This document shows positions 7,433 to 14,309 of a DNA stretch of 64,000 nucleotides, one piece after another. The stretch is from Phycisphaerae bacterium. GTDB taxonomy: Bacteria; Planctomycetota; Phycisphaerae; UBA1845; Fen-1342. The position numbers were made by a program, and so were the translations under genes. The stretch spans positions 124,001 through 188,000 of the forward strand of contig JAUIEC010000008.1 of assembly GCA_030428945.1 (NCBI GenBank). The letters are read 5' to 3'. How positions within the stretch are numbered: position 1 is the stretch's first letter; every line of letters starts with the position of its first letter. A model generated the notes under the pieces. That model saw only the letters and a program-made list of their open reading frames with translations. It searched no databases and was not told the origin of the DNA.

Positions 7433-9544
7433 TCAGTCAGCCTTACACTTTGCACCCGTCACGCGGTGCATCGACTCGTGCAGCCGCTCGCCCAGAACGC
7501 CTCCGGCGTTGCGTTCCCTGTCCGCCCGATCTCCGCCGCCAAGCTGATGCCACCATTCGACCGGCTTCGGTGGAGCGTCCTTCCAATCGGCATCCTTGTC
7601 GTAGAAGAGGTAAATGTCCCAGGCCGGCCCGCGCTTGACGAGGTCGCCGCGAAAGGCGCTCCCGGCCAAGTGGGTCCGTGGGTCGTGGAAGTGTCGCAAT
7701 CGCGGATCGCGGAACTGTTGGGCAGTCTTCTCCGCAGCTTTCCTGGTGTCCGTCGGCAGCATGTCGATCCAGATCAGGCTGACGCTGATGTCCGCATCGG
7801 GGAAGTCCTTCAGAATGGCCTTCTGCACCTCACGGGCGCCTGTGATGCACGCCGGTCACGTCGGCGAGAGCAAGGTCACGAATCTGTGGCGGCCCTTCGC
7901 CTTGTTGAAGTGCTTCTTGAGCGAATCGAGCGACTCGCTGAGTGACGTGATCTCGACGGGCTCTTGCGGCGTCGCCGACTGGGCGTCCGACGGACCGGAT
8001 TCACGCTGCGACAAGTCGAGCTCCAGTTGAAGCGGTTCGCCATCACGTTTCACATCGAGTTTGGCGCGGTCCGAGGCGGACCATGCCTCGATCAGTTCCA
8101 CGTCCGTCATGTCCGCGACGGATTTTCCATTGACCATCGTGATCACATCACTTTCGCGTACACCTGCCTTCTCCGCCGGCATGCCGGCGACCGTGCCGAG
8201 GACACGCAGCTGTTGCCCCTTGGCGTGCGGCGCCATCATGATGCCGAGCCGAGGTCTTGAGGGGGCGGGTGCGACAGCACAGTTGGCTGGCGCGGCGCCG
8301 GCTGACGACTGCACAACCTTGCGCCCAGGCACCACGGCTGACCCATCACCCGTCTTGCCGAGCAGACGAGCCGTCTGGCCGCGCACTTCGTCGTACCAGT
8401 CCGTCTCGACCGGCGGCTGTTTGAGGCTATCGACCCAGAACGTGCTCTGCTGGCCATTCCCGCGGCCAACGAACAGGAGTTGTTTCGACCAGCGATCCGT
8501 CAGCGGAACCGTCGTGCCCCAGATGGTGCCTTGGGGGTAGTACAGCGTGGCGTCCCACAGCGGCATCTGCTCCGGCGGAACATCCCGCATGTCGGCCAGA
8601 CGTTCCTTGAGGAAGTGTCCTTCGGGAATCGCGGCGATCGCATCGGCGCGATGCGGGAAGAACATGTCGCGTGAATAGGCGATTCCACTGAGCCGGTTCT
8701 CGTCGTAGAACTGCGTGACGCGCGGATCGGTGAACATTCGTGCCGCCTGGCGAGCCGTTTGCTCGTTGTCCGAGCCGAGCATCGGGATCCAGACGACGAT
8801 GACGCTGAGTTCGTCGCGTGAGTAGGCTTCGACCGCTTCCTTCAGCACCGCACGGGCGCCGTAGACGCAGCCCCCTCAGGTCGGCGACAGCAGCGCTACG
8901 AGGCGCGGCCTGTTTTTCTCTCGATTGAAAGCGTCGACCAGTGGCTGAATGGAGTCTTCGAGCACGCCGACGTGGACCGGCTTGCGCGGCGAGTCTGTGC
9001 TTGACTCCGTGATGACCGAGGCCGGGACGTCGATCGTGGCGGTCTGCATGCCGCGTGCGGCCTGGTCGGTCTCTTCTTCGGTCGCTTCGACGACCTTGTA
9101 CCCGGCCAGCGCCAGGTATTCGACAGCACGCTCGGGCGTCATAGGGCTGTCTTCGGTGACAATCAGTGACACCAGGCCGGACTCGTCGTCGGCGCTAAGT
9201 CGAACCAGGCCCTTGATGCCGCGCAGTGCTGCGACCACGCCAGCCGCTTCGTTGCGTGTGGTGGGCTTCAGGACGATCAGCTTGGCCCGAACGATGTTGC
9301 CATCGCATGCCGGCGGCTGACCCTCGCCTGACCGTGGAGTGCCTGTCGAAACCGTCGTTGCCTTAGCGGCAGGGCTGCAGCAGCCCGGCGCGCCCTTGGC
9401 CGGCTGCGACTGTTCCATCACGCGAGTATTCTGCTTGGGAAGTGCGCAACAGGGCGCCGCACCGGCCCTGGGTTCCTGCAGTCCAAACGCTGCCGTGCCT
9501 GCGGCCAAGACTACGGTCGCGGCCAGCACTACGAACAGTCTCAT
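7433..9544 (-). CDS. exported PDZ protein with two thioredoxin-like domains and two selenocysteines (UxxC)
   Basis: Three consecutive open stretches lie in one frame, interrupted only by UGA at 8878-8876 and 7858-7856. Read as selenocysteine they give one 703-aa protein. Order: signal peptide (about 1-22), Cys-rich linker, an HMA-like fold lacking CxxC (about 75-155), thioredoxin-like domain 1 with LLSPT-U223-GGCVYGAR, a PDZ domain (about 432-512), and thioredoxin-like domain 2 with LLSPT-U563-PACITGAR. The two thioredoxin-like units are clear paralogues (LSVIVVWIPML against ISVSLIWIDML, then FTDPR / FRDPR), and both place UGA at the first position of a CxxC-type motif. ATG 9544 has AAGGAG upstream. 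The parent frame is preserved across 2.1 kb, which argues against pseudogenisation. It is driven by its own MerR-type promoter. Role inferred: periplasmic thiol/selenol chemistry on mercury or another soft metal. I do not recognise a named family. Confidence 0.85.
7830..7845 (-). promoter_or_regulatory. candidate bacterial SECIS for UGA at 7858-7856
   Basis: Starting 10 nt after the UGA, UCAC-(bulged A)-GG, loop CGC, CC-GUGA forms a short stem. The loop starts 17 nt after the UGA and has G at its second position. Distance and loop G fit the known rules for bacterial SECIS elements. The other UGA of the same gene has a loop CGC at the identical distance. Confidence 0.6.
8851..8863 (-). promoter_or_regulatory. 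candidate bacterial SECIS for UGA at 8878-8876
   Basis: ACGG, loop CGC, CCGU with a closing U-G pair; the loop begins 17 nt after the UGA. Both UGA sites share the downstream string GGCGCCCGTG, which is also constrained by the protein motif GAR, so the stem alone is not proof. Confidence 0.55.
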
Positions 9545-9584
9545 GAGCGATCTCCTTGCGGTTACGCCCGCCTGGCCGAGTTAC

Positions 9585-9616
9585 AGTCTACACCCTGCAT
9601 CCAGGTACAGGGTCAA
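9585..9616 (-). promoter_or_regulatory. MerR-type promoter of the double-Sec gene
   Basis: TTGACC (9616-9611), 20-bp spacer, TAGACT (9590-9585). The over-long spacer holds a dyad with arms ACCCTG and CAGGGT. The -35 box contains the TGA stop codon of the upstream gene. MerR-family activators bind such dyads and untwist a 19-20 bp spacer. Confidence 0.8.
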
Positions 9617-10401
9617 GGCGATTCTTCCGCCTCGACAGGATCAGACGAATCCGGGCGAGACCTGAGGAGGCGTTCAAGACGCACCGTGAACTCGGCCGGC
9701 GGTTCGAAACGCTTGAGCCTATCGACAATGAAGCCCTCCGCGTCGATGAGCACCACATGCGGGACCGACCTGACCGCGTACAGTTTCGCCAAGCCGGGGT
9801 GTTCGTCCAGATCGACTCGCACCAGTTCTAAGCTTGCGAGCAGCTTCTTGACCGACGCGTCGGAAAGAGTCTCGCGTTCGAAACGAATGCATGGGGCGCA
9901 CCAAGTCGCCCAGAAGTCGAGCACGAGCGGTCGTTCAAGCTTGTCAGCTTTCGCGATCGCCTCCAGCAGGAACCCCGGAGACTCCTTCGGTACTTCGGGC
10001 GCCTTTTCGCGCTTCGGGCGTGGCTTCGTCGTCGGCTGACTTGCTGCCGGTTCAACAAGTTCGATCTTGTATCCCATGCCCCGAATCAACTTGCCGAACT
10101 CGTCGGGCTTCGTCGCCCTCGACGAATAGCTGATTGTGACCTGCTCCTTCTCGTAATCCCAGTTAATCTTGATCGCATTCTTGGTCCCATCCAGGGACGC
10201 TGTGACCGCGTTCGGTCACCCCACTCACAACGCGCCGGACTTTGTCCGCTTCATGCCGAGAACACGGTACGCCACGGTGCAGAGGGCCGGTTGCGTCTGG
10301 GACGCTTCATTGCCGCGGACCACCTGCTGTGTGTCCTGCTGTTCCTGCAGAACTGCCGCTATGACAAGCGGCATGGAGAGAAGTGCGCATAGTTGCAGCA
10401 T
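9613..10401 (-). CDS. exported HMA-thioredoxin fusion with UxxU selenocysteine motif
   Basis: The 158-residue thioredoxin-like stretch lacks a plausible start of its own (it would need TTG at 10089, inside an HMA-like fold). Reading through UGA at 10218-10216 and 10227-10225 extends it in frame to ATG 10401, which is preceded by AGGAG. The resulting 262-aa protein has a signal peptide (MLQLCALLSMPLVIAAVLQE), then an HMA-like ferredoxin fold with VAYRVLGM ... GAL-U59-VG-U62-PNAVTASLDG. That fold continues through IKINWDYEKEQVTISY and ends LIRGMGYKIELV. A basic linker leads to a DsbD-gamma-like thioredoxin domain with WATWCAPC. So both cysteines of the GMxCxxC metal site are replaced by UGA, while the redox motif keeps Cys. 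Role inferred: periplasmic metal binding coupled to electron supply. Confidence 0.83.
10184..10198 (-). promoter_or_regulatory. candidate bacterial SECIS for the UGA pair at 10227-10216
   Basis: GUCCC, loop UGGAU, GGGAC: a perfect 5-bp stem whose loop starts 22 nt after the second UGA and 31 nt after the first, with G at the second loop position. This is within the spacing known for bacterial SECIS elements. Confidence 0.6.
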
Positions 10402-10446
10402 GACCTTTGCTCCTGATTACGGCCGACGGCCATCGACCAACAACGC

Positions 10447-10492
10447 ATTGTAAAGCCTGCTTTGTAAAGCCTGCACCTGCGTGCAAGGTCAA
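10447..10492 (-). promoter_or_regulatory. MerR-type promoter of the HMA-thioredoxin gene, with duplicated -10 region
   Basis: TTGACC (10492-10487), 20-bp spacer with TGCAC..GTGCA arms, TACAAA (10466-10461). A 13-bp direct repeat (GCAGGCTTTACAA on this strand, period 14) places a second, better -10 TACAAT at 10452-10447. The leader to ATG 10401 would be 40-55 nt. Confidence 0.65.
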
Positions 10493-10558
10493 GCCCACGT
10501 GTGGATCGAACTGAAGGTCTGCGGCCGGAGAGGTCAAGCAAGCCGTGGGGGAGGAGCA

Positions 10559-11392
10559 TTACCATTGGAATCGGAGGCCCACGACGACCCGATAGTCAGT
10601 CTCTGCACGATGGTCAGCGAATTCCTGAATCACAGGCAGTTGAACCGATGCTTCGAGTATCCAGCGCTCGGTGATGAATTGCAGGCCCGGTGACAGAAAC
10701 AGTTCGTGCGACCCGTCAGTCAGGTATCGACCATTGATCTCGCCAACCACGTCAAACTCGTACGCGTCATCCGGTTCAAACACGGACGGAAACAGGCGAT
10801 ACGAGTAGGACATATCGTACCGGAGGGCATCGTGCCTGAATTCGTCGCGCCCGGTGTTGAACTGATAGATGAGGTCCGCGTCGAATTCGCTGCGGTCGCG
10901 CTGCCAGGTGAAGACGGTCCCGATGATGGGATCGTAGCTGTCGCTCGTAAAATCTGAGTCGCCGCTACGGATACTCAGGCCCCCGAGCGCCGCCCACCGC
11001 AGTGTCTCTTTGGGTCGTCGATCATCCTGCCAGAACCGGTATTTCGTCAGGAACGTCAGGTCGGCGATGCCGTCGTGGGCGTTTTCGATCCGACCGAGCA
11101 TTGGATCCACGGCATCGACTTGCCGGTTCATGTAAGGGACGGTCAGAAAAGACGAAAGGTTCTCCGTCCAACCGTAGACGTACGTCCCCTTGACGGCTGA
11201 CATGTTCACCTGCTCGACGGAAGGTCCATCAGCCTCGCTGTACTCATACTGCAGGCGAAAGATGCTTCCGCCTCGGCGCGGCGTGAGCGCCACGTCCGTG
11301 TTGATCGATCCAGCGAGCGTAGCATCAGGAACACACGCCAGAATCAGCGCCCCGACCAAGTAGTTCCTGCATCGGCCGTTCGAGGCTCGCAT
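10559..11392 (-). CDS. outer-membrane beta-barrel protein (phenol-degradation MetA-like transporter style)
   Basis: A 277-aa exported protein: N-terminal signal peptide (VGALILACVPDATLAG), then alternating aromatic/hydrophobic strands (FRLQYEYSEAD, YVYGWTENLSSFLTVPYM, LTFLTKYRFW) ending in the aromatic C-terminus RVVVGLRFQW, typical of outer-membrane barrels. The family style resembles the transporter/MetA-pathway group of barrels often found near metal genes. It is the last gene of the MerR2 operon, 3 nt after the small lipoprotein gene, so it is probably expressed with the UxxU lipoprotein. A role in uptake or export of the metal is inference. Confidence 0.8.
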   Translation of the reverse strand: MRASNGRCRNYLVGALILACVPDATLAGSINTDVALTPRRGGSIFRLQYEYSEADGPSVEQVNMSAVKGTYVYGWTENLSSFLTVPYMNRQVDAVDPMLGRIENAHDGIADLTFLTKYRFWQDDRRPKETLRWAALGGLSIRSGDSDFTSDSYDPIIGTVFTWQRDRSEFDADLIYQFNTGRDEFRHDALRYDMSYSYRLFPSVFEPDDAYEFDVVGEINGRYLTDGSHELFLSPGLQFITERWILEASVQLPVIQEFADHRAETDYRVVVGLRFQW

Positions 11393-11395
11393 CGG

Positions 11396-11575
11396 TCAGG
11401 CGCCCAAACCGAGCAGCTCCGTCAGGAACGCACTGACGAGCGTTGAGATTGCGGCGTTCGCCGCCGATGTGCTGATGAAGAAGCCGGGATTTGGCCCCAG
11501 GCAGCCCGACAGGCTTAACATCACCACGCCAGGCGCGGCGAGACGGCCCCATCGCGCACGTCGACTCAAGGTCAT
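11396..11575 (-). CDS. 59-aa lipoprotein
   Basis: I start at ATG 11575, whose TGA-containing overlap (ATGA) with the preceding gene indicates translational coupling. The product has a basic start, a hydrophobic segment and lipobox LSGC, then a short linker and a C-terminal amphipathic/hydrophobic helix (STLVSAFLTELLGLGA). Two other efflux operons in the window carry similar tiny proteins with such a C-terminal helix (21716-21865 and 56384-56470). Function unknown; a small accessory subunit of a membrane complex is plausible. Confidence 0.7.
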   Translation of the reverse strand: MTLSRRARWGRLAAPGVVMLSLSGCLGPNPGFFISTSAANAAISTLVSAFLTELLGLGA

Positions 11576-11949
11576 TCTTCGTCCCGTCCCGCTTGCGGCC
11601 CCTCGTATGCGCCGCCACTCGTCTCGACCCGAACGGGAGTGAAGCCGCTCTCCTTCACCGCCCGCCAAAGATGCACAGGTGCAACGGATGTGTCTGGTTC
11701 AAAGGTCACGGTCGCTCGCCCCGTTTCGAGGTCGAAGGCGACATTCTTCACACCGTTCACGCGCTCGACCGAGCGCTTGATGTTGTTCACTCAAAACGGT
11801 CACGTGACACCGCGAATGTGGATGATCGCATCCGCGACAACATCGCGTTGGACGGCCGGAGCTGAGTCACTCCTTGGCGTCGTTGCGCAACCCGCCAGAG
11901 GACCGGTGACGGCAAACGTCATCGCCGCAATCGTCGCCAAGCTCTTCAT
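11572..11949 (-). CDS. HMA-domain lipoprotein with UxxU selenocysteine motif
   Basis: ATG 11949 overlaps the previous stop (ATGA) and gives a lipoprotein signal with lipobox LAGC. The frame then enters a MerP-like HMA domain, HIRGVT-U50-PF-U53-VNNIKRSVERVNGVKNVAFD, in which UGA codons at 11802-11800 and 11793-11791 occupy precisely the two cysteine positions of GMTCxxC. Reading continues to 11572 through a complete beta-alpha-beta-beta-alpha-beta HMA fold, giving 125 aa. Without read-through neither half would make a product with a metal site, and the downstream half has no ribosome binding site. Selenolate pairs bind Hg(II) more tightly than thiolates, so a periplasmic membrane-anchored Hg scavenger is the likely role (inference). 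I recall UxxU HMA selenoproteins being noticed in comparative surveys, so the domain itself may not be new. Confidence 0.87.
11761..11776 (-). promoter_or_regulatory. candidate bacterial SECIS for the UGA pair at 11802-11791
   Basis: GCGCUC, loop GGUC, GAGCGC: a perfect 6-bp stem with a 4-nt loop beginning with two G. The loop starts 20 nt after the second UGA. It is the cleanest SECIS candidate in the window. Confidence 0.7.
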
Positions 11950-12191
11950 TGAACATCGTCGTTGTCGCCGCAGCAATTGCCGCAACAACCGTGCTTTTGC
12001 GTTGTCACGCCATCGCCTGCCCTTGGCGCGCCGAGCGGGCAGCGATCTTTGCACACAAGTTCGCCCGTCAATGGACAAACGACCTTTCCAGGGCAGTCCG
12101 CACCATTGGCCGGTGAGAGCGCCATTGCACCAAAGGCCAGCGCCGCCGTACCGATCCCTAGAAACGAAGCAAGTAACCACCTGCGCGTCAT
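11946..12191 (-). CDS. small exported Cys-rich protein
   Basis: An 81-aa protein starting at ATG 12191, which overlaps the merR2 stop codon by 4 nt (ATGA). It has an uncleaved or cleavable signal (WLLASFLGIGTAALAFGAMA) and then nine cysteines in about 55 residues: CPGKVVCPLTGELVCKDRCP and a C-terminal CCGNCCGD cluster. The last codons overlap the start of the UxxU lipoprotein. The cysteine pattern suggests soft-metal binding in the periplasm; no named family recognised. Confidence 0.75.
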   Translation of the reverse strand: MTRRWLLASFLGIGTAALAFGAMALSPANGADCPGKVVCPLTGELVCKDRCPLGAPRAGDGVTTQKHGCCGNCCGDNDDVQ

Positions 12192-12616
12192 GGAGTGTCT
12201 CCTTTCAAACGAGTGAGTACCTCGCATCGATCCTTACTTGCACGGCAGCGCTTCAACGCGTCGCCGAGCGCCTTCCGAACGCGCCGCAGATCCTTCATCT
12301 TCGCATCAACCTCAGCCACACGCCGCTCGATCAGACTTTGCACCTCGTGCCGACATGCTGTTGGTGCGTCGGTTTCGACGTCCAGGAGGGCGCGAATGTC
12401 GTCCAGCGTGAAGCCGATGGCTTGCGCTGAGCGAATGAAGCGAAGCCGATCCACGTCTTCCGCAGCGTACATGCGATAACCGCTGCTGCTCCGAGCGGAA
12501 GGAACGAGCAGTTCCTGTTCCTCATAGTACCGCAGAACCGACGTTGCAACGCCCACCGATGTGGCGGCTTCGCCTATCGTCATCAAGCCATCACCGGTCG
12601 CTTTCGTGGTCATCAT
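12188..12616 (-). CDS. MerR-family regulator 2
   Basis: A 142-aa regulator: winged-helix DNA-binding domain (MTIGEAATSVGVATSVLRYYEEQELL, SSGYRMYAAEDVDRLRFI), dimer helix and a metal-site region with C in TACRHEV and KRCRASKDRCEVL, the three-cysteine layout of MerR-like Hg/thiophilic-metal sensors. ATG 12616 lies only about 6 nt after its -10 box, so the mRNA would be nearly leaderless; an internal ATG at 12583 is the alternative. It heads an operon of five genes coupled by ATGA overlaps. It probably controls its own promoter and perhaps the other three similar promoters. Confidence 0.88.
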   Translation of the reverse strand: MMTTKATGDGLMTIGEAATSVGVATSVLRYYEEQELLVPSARSSSGYRMYAAEDVDRLRFIRSAQAIGFTLDDIRALLDVETDAPTACRHEVQSLIERRVAEVDAKMKDLRRVRKALGDALKRCRASKDRCEVLTRLKGDTP

Positions 12617-12621
12617 GAGAG

Positions 12622-12653
12622 AGTATACACCTTCAACCTAAGTTGAAGGTCAA
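12622..12653 (-). promoter_or_regulatory. MerR-type promoter/operator of merR2 operon
   Basis: TTGACC (12653-12648), 20-bp spacer, TATACT (12627-12622). The dyad at 12650-12629 is perfect, with arms ACCTTCAAC and GTTGAAGGT separated by TTAG. The start codon lies immediately downstream. Confidence 0.88.
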
Positions 12654-12704
12654 GGCCGAAACTCGAGATAGAGTCAAATCACTCTCATTCTGCGAGATCG
12701 TGGC

Positions 12705-13862
12705 TCATGGGCTGACGCCGCCCAAGTTGGTCACGACATGGATTTGATCGGCCCCGGGTTCAAATCCGGCTTGGCGGATTGCGGTTACCATCCGATCTCG
12801 CGTTGTGGCGTTGCCCGCGCCCACGACGATCGTCGCGTCACCGGTCGCATAGCTCACCCGGACGGCGAGCACATCCGATACGTCGCGCAACCGCCTTTCG
12901 AGTGTCGCGGCACATCCGTCGCAGGTCATGCCGCCAATCGGGACCGACAGAGTCACCTCTGCAGCGGAGACGACATCGGCAGGACTCGCTGGCGAAACCA
13001 CGTAGCGAATGTAGTTCGGGAACAGGACCATGGCGAGGACGAAAACCGAAGCAATCCACAAGCTGGCCTGTCGAATGCGGCTCGGGCCGGGCGCGCAGCA
13101 GCCTGCCTCCGTCGCCGGATGCGGTCGATAGGTCTGGTAGAACCCGATCGCGAGCAGAATCACGGCGACGGCGACCAGGGGCCGGCGCCACTGCTCAAAG
13201 AACCCGCCGACACCGGCCGCCGAGGCACCGAAGGCGATCAACAGCAACGGTAGCCAGCAGCACGCGGACGACATCAGCGCCGCAAGGAGCGAACCGCCTG
13301 CAGCGATGGCGCCGCCGCCGGCGCGCGCGGAGTCCGGCTGCGTTGGACAGCAGACATCGCCGCAACAGTCAGCAGCCGGAGTGTCGGTTTCGGACGGTAA
13401 GGGCACTCCCGATTGAAGACGGCAACGTCGAACGACGTCGTTGACGCTTGCAAGGCAACAGCGTCCGAGCGGATTCGTGAGCTCACACCGGCAACCCGGT
13501 CCCTTCATCTCGGCTTGAATCTGCTCGGCAACGGTCGCATGGCCATGCTGCTCGAACTCGCGCTCGATGTCCTCGATAGAGTGATTGAAGCAGTAGCAGA
13601 TCGGGCGCGGGCTACCCGCTTCCTTCAGGCCGAACCTGACCTTCAAGTCGCTCTTGGCAAAGACCGCCGAACCGTCTTCAGCGAAGTAGACGGTGTCGCA
13701 CTCGGCGTTTTCACACACTCGGAGAGACGCCGCGCTCGGAACCCGACGAGGTTCACGAAGGAGCGCGTTCAACGTGGTGGGTTTCACCGGCCTGGCCGGG
13801 CGGCCGCAAGCCGGACAGAATCGTTGATCAGAGGTCACGTCGCGATTGCGATACATGGGCAT
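12705..13862 (-). CDS. CopZ-like ferredoxin / MerT / MerP fusion protein
   Basis: A 385-aa fusion. The N-terminal CopZ-type zinc/iron-sulfur region has CPACG, CENAECDTVYF, ICYCFNHSI and GCRCELTNPLGRCCL (about 1-140). Next are a MerT-like membrane part with the vicinal cysteines SSACCWLPLLL and further helices plus a second CC (GCCAPG), and a C-terminal MerP-type HMA domain with IGGMTCDGCAATLE (about 305-370). MerT passes Hg(II) across the inner membrane and MerP binds it in the periplasm. I chose ATG 13862, 2 nt after the merR1 stop, over upstream starts inside merR1. The HMA here keeps normal cysteines, unlike the UxxU proteins next door. No merA reductase is in the window. Confidence 0.88.
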   Translation of the reverse strand: MPMYRNRDVTSDQRFCPACGRPARPVKPTTLNALLREPRRVPSAASLRVCENAECDTVYFAEDGSAVFAKSDLKVRFGLKEAGSPRPICYCFNHSIEDIEREFEQHGHATVAEQIQAEMKGPGCRCELTNPLGRCCLASVNDVVRRCRLQSGVPLPSETDTPAADCCGDVCCPTQPDSARAGGGAIAAGGSLLAALMSSACCWLPLLLIAFGASAAGVGGFFEQWRRPLVAVAVILLAIGFYQTYRPHPATEAGCCAPGPSRIRQASLWIASVFVLAMVLFPNYIRYVVSPASPADVVSAAEVTLSVPIGGMTCDGCAATLERRLRDVSDVLAVRVSYATGDATIVVGAGNATTRDRMVTAIRQAGFEPGADQIHVVTNLGGVSP

Positions 13863-13864
13863 TC

Positions 13865-14263
13865 CTAACAGCAATCGGCTCGACTGCGTTTGCGAAGATC
13901 GACGAGCACCGGGCAACCGCGTCGCGACTTTCGGCATCGATTCAGGGCCTTGCCGAGTGTGGTCCTGACGAACTTCATCTCAGCCAGCTTGCGGTCCAGT
14001 TCTCCGATCCGGTGTTCCAGCAATCGCTGCACGCTCTTGCAAGACGACTTGCTGTCGAGTGCGAGCAATTCGCGAATGTCGTTGAGCGAGAAGCCAACGC
14101 CCTGGGCGGCCCGGATGAATCGCAGCCGTTCCACGGAGCGCTCGTCGTAGACGCGGTATCCGGAGGCAGATCGCTCCGGCGCCGCGAGCAGCCCCGCCCG
14201 TTCGTAGTAACGAACGGTCGTCGTCGGAACCTCCGCCGCTTTGGCCAACTGTCCGATGTTCAT
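13865..14263 (-). CDS. merR: MerR-family regulator 1 (mercury-type)
   Basis: A 132-aa regulator with the MerR helix-turn-helix (MNIGQLAKAAEVPTTTVRYYERAGLL) and wing (SASGYRVYDERSVERLRFI). A C-terminal sensor part follows, with cysteines in SSCKSV and NRCRKSRRGCPVL, spaced as in mercury-sensing MerR (one Cys before the long dimer helix, two after). It ends with CC. ATG 14263 is preceded by AAGGTGG. It is transcribed with the CopZ-MerTP gene from the operator directly upstream. In the family, Hg(II) binding converts MerR from repressor to activator by unwinding the promoter. Confidence 0.9.
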   Translation of the reverse strand: MNIGQLAKAAEVPTTTVRYYERAGLLAAPERSASGYRVYDERSVERLRFIRAAQGVGFSLNDIRELLALDSKSSCKSVQRLLEHRIGELDRKLAEMKFVRTTLGKALNRCRKSRRGCPVLVDLRKRSRADCC

Positions 14264-14277
14264 GAGCCACCTTCTCT

Positions 14278-14309
14278 ATTCTAAACCTTGAAGCTAAGTG
14301 CAAGGTCAA
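14278..14309 (-). promoter_or_regulatory. MerR-type promoter/operator of merR1-merTP
   Basis: TTGACC (14309-14304), 20-bp spacer, TAGAAT (14283-14278), with dyad arms ACCTTG and CAAGGT at 14306-14285. Same architecture as the promoters at 12622, 10447 and 9585. Confidence 0.88.

Noticed and set aside
7433..7435. A further UGA read as selenocysteine at the end of the double-Sec gene
   Set aside because: The sequence beyond the UGA has no recognisable motif and soon meets another stop; the domain is already complete.
7433..11802. UGA reassigned as a sense codon throughout (alternative genetic code)
   Set aside because: Many clear genes in the window end in UGA, including tight ATGA/TTGA/GTGA overlaps, so UGA is a normal stop here.
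11800..12180. Open frame starting at 12180 taken as a separate protein
   Set aside because: The first 77 codons overlap the Cys-rich gene and have no signal; the real start is ATG 11949, which overlaps the previous stop.
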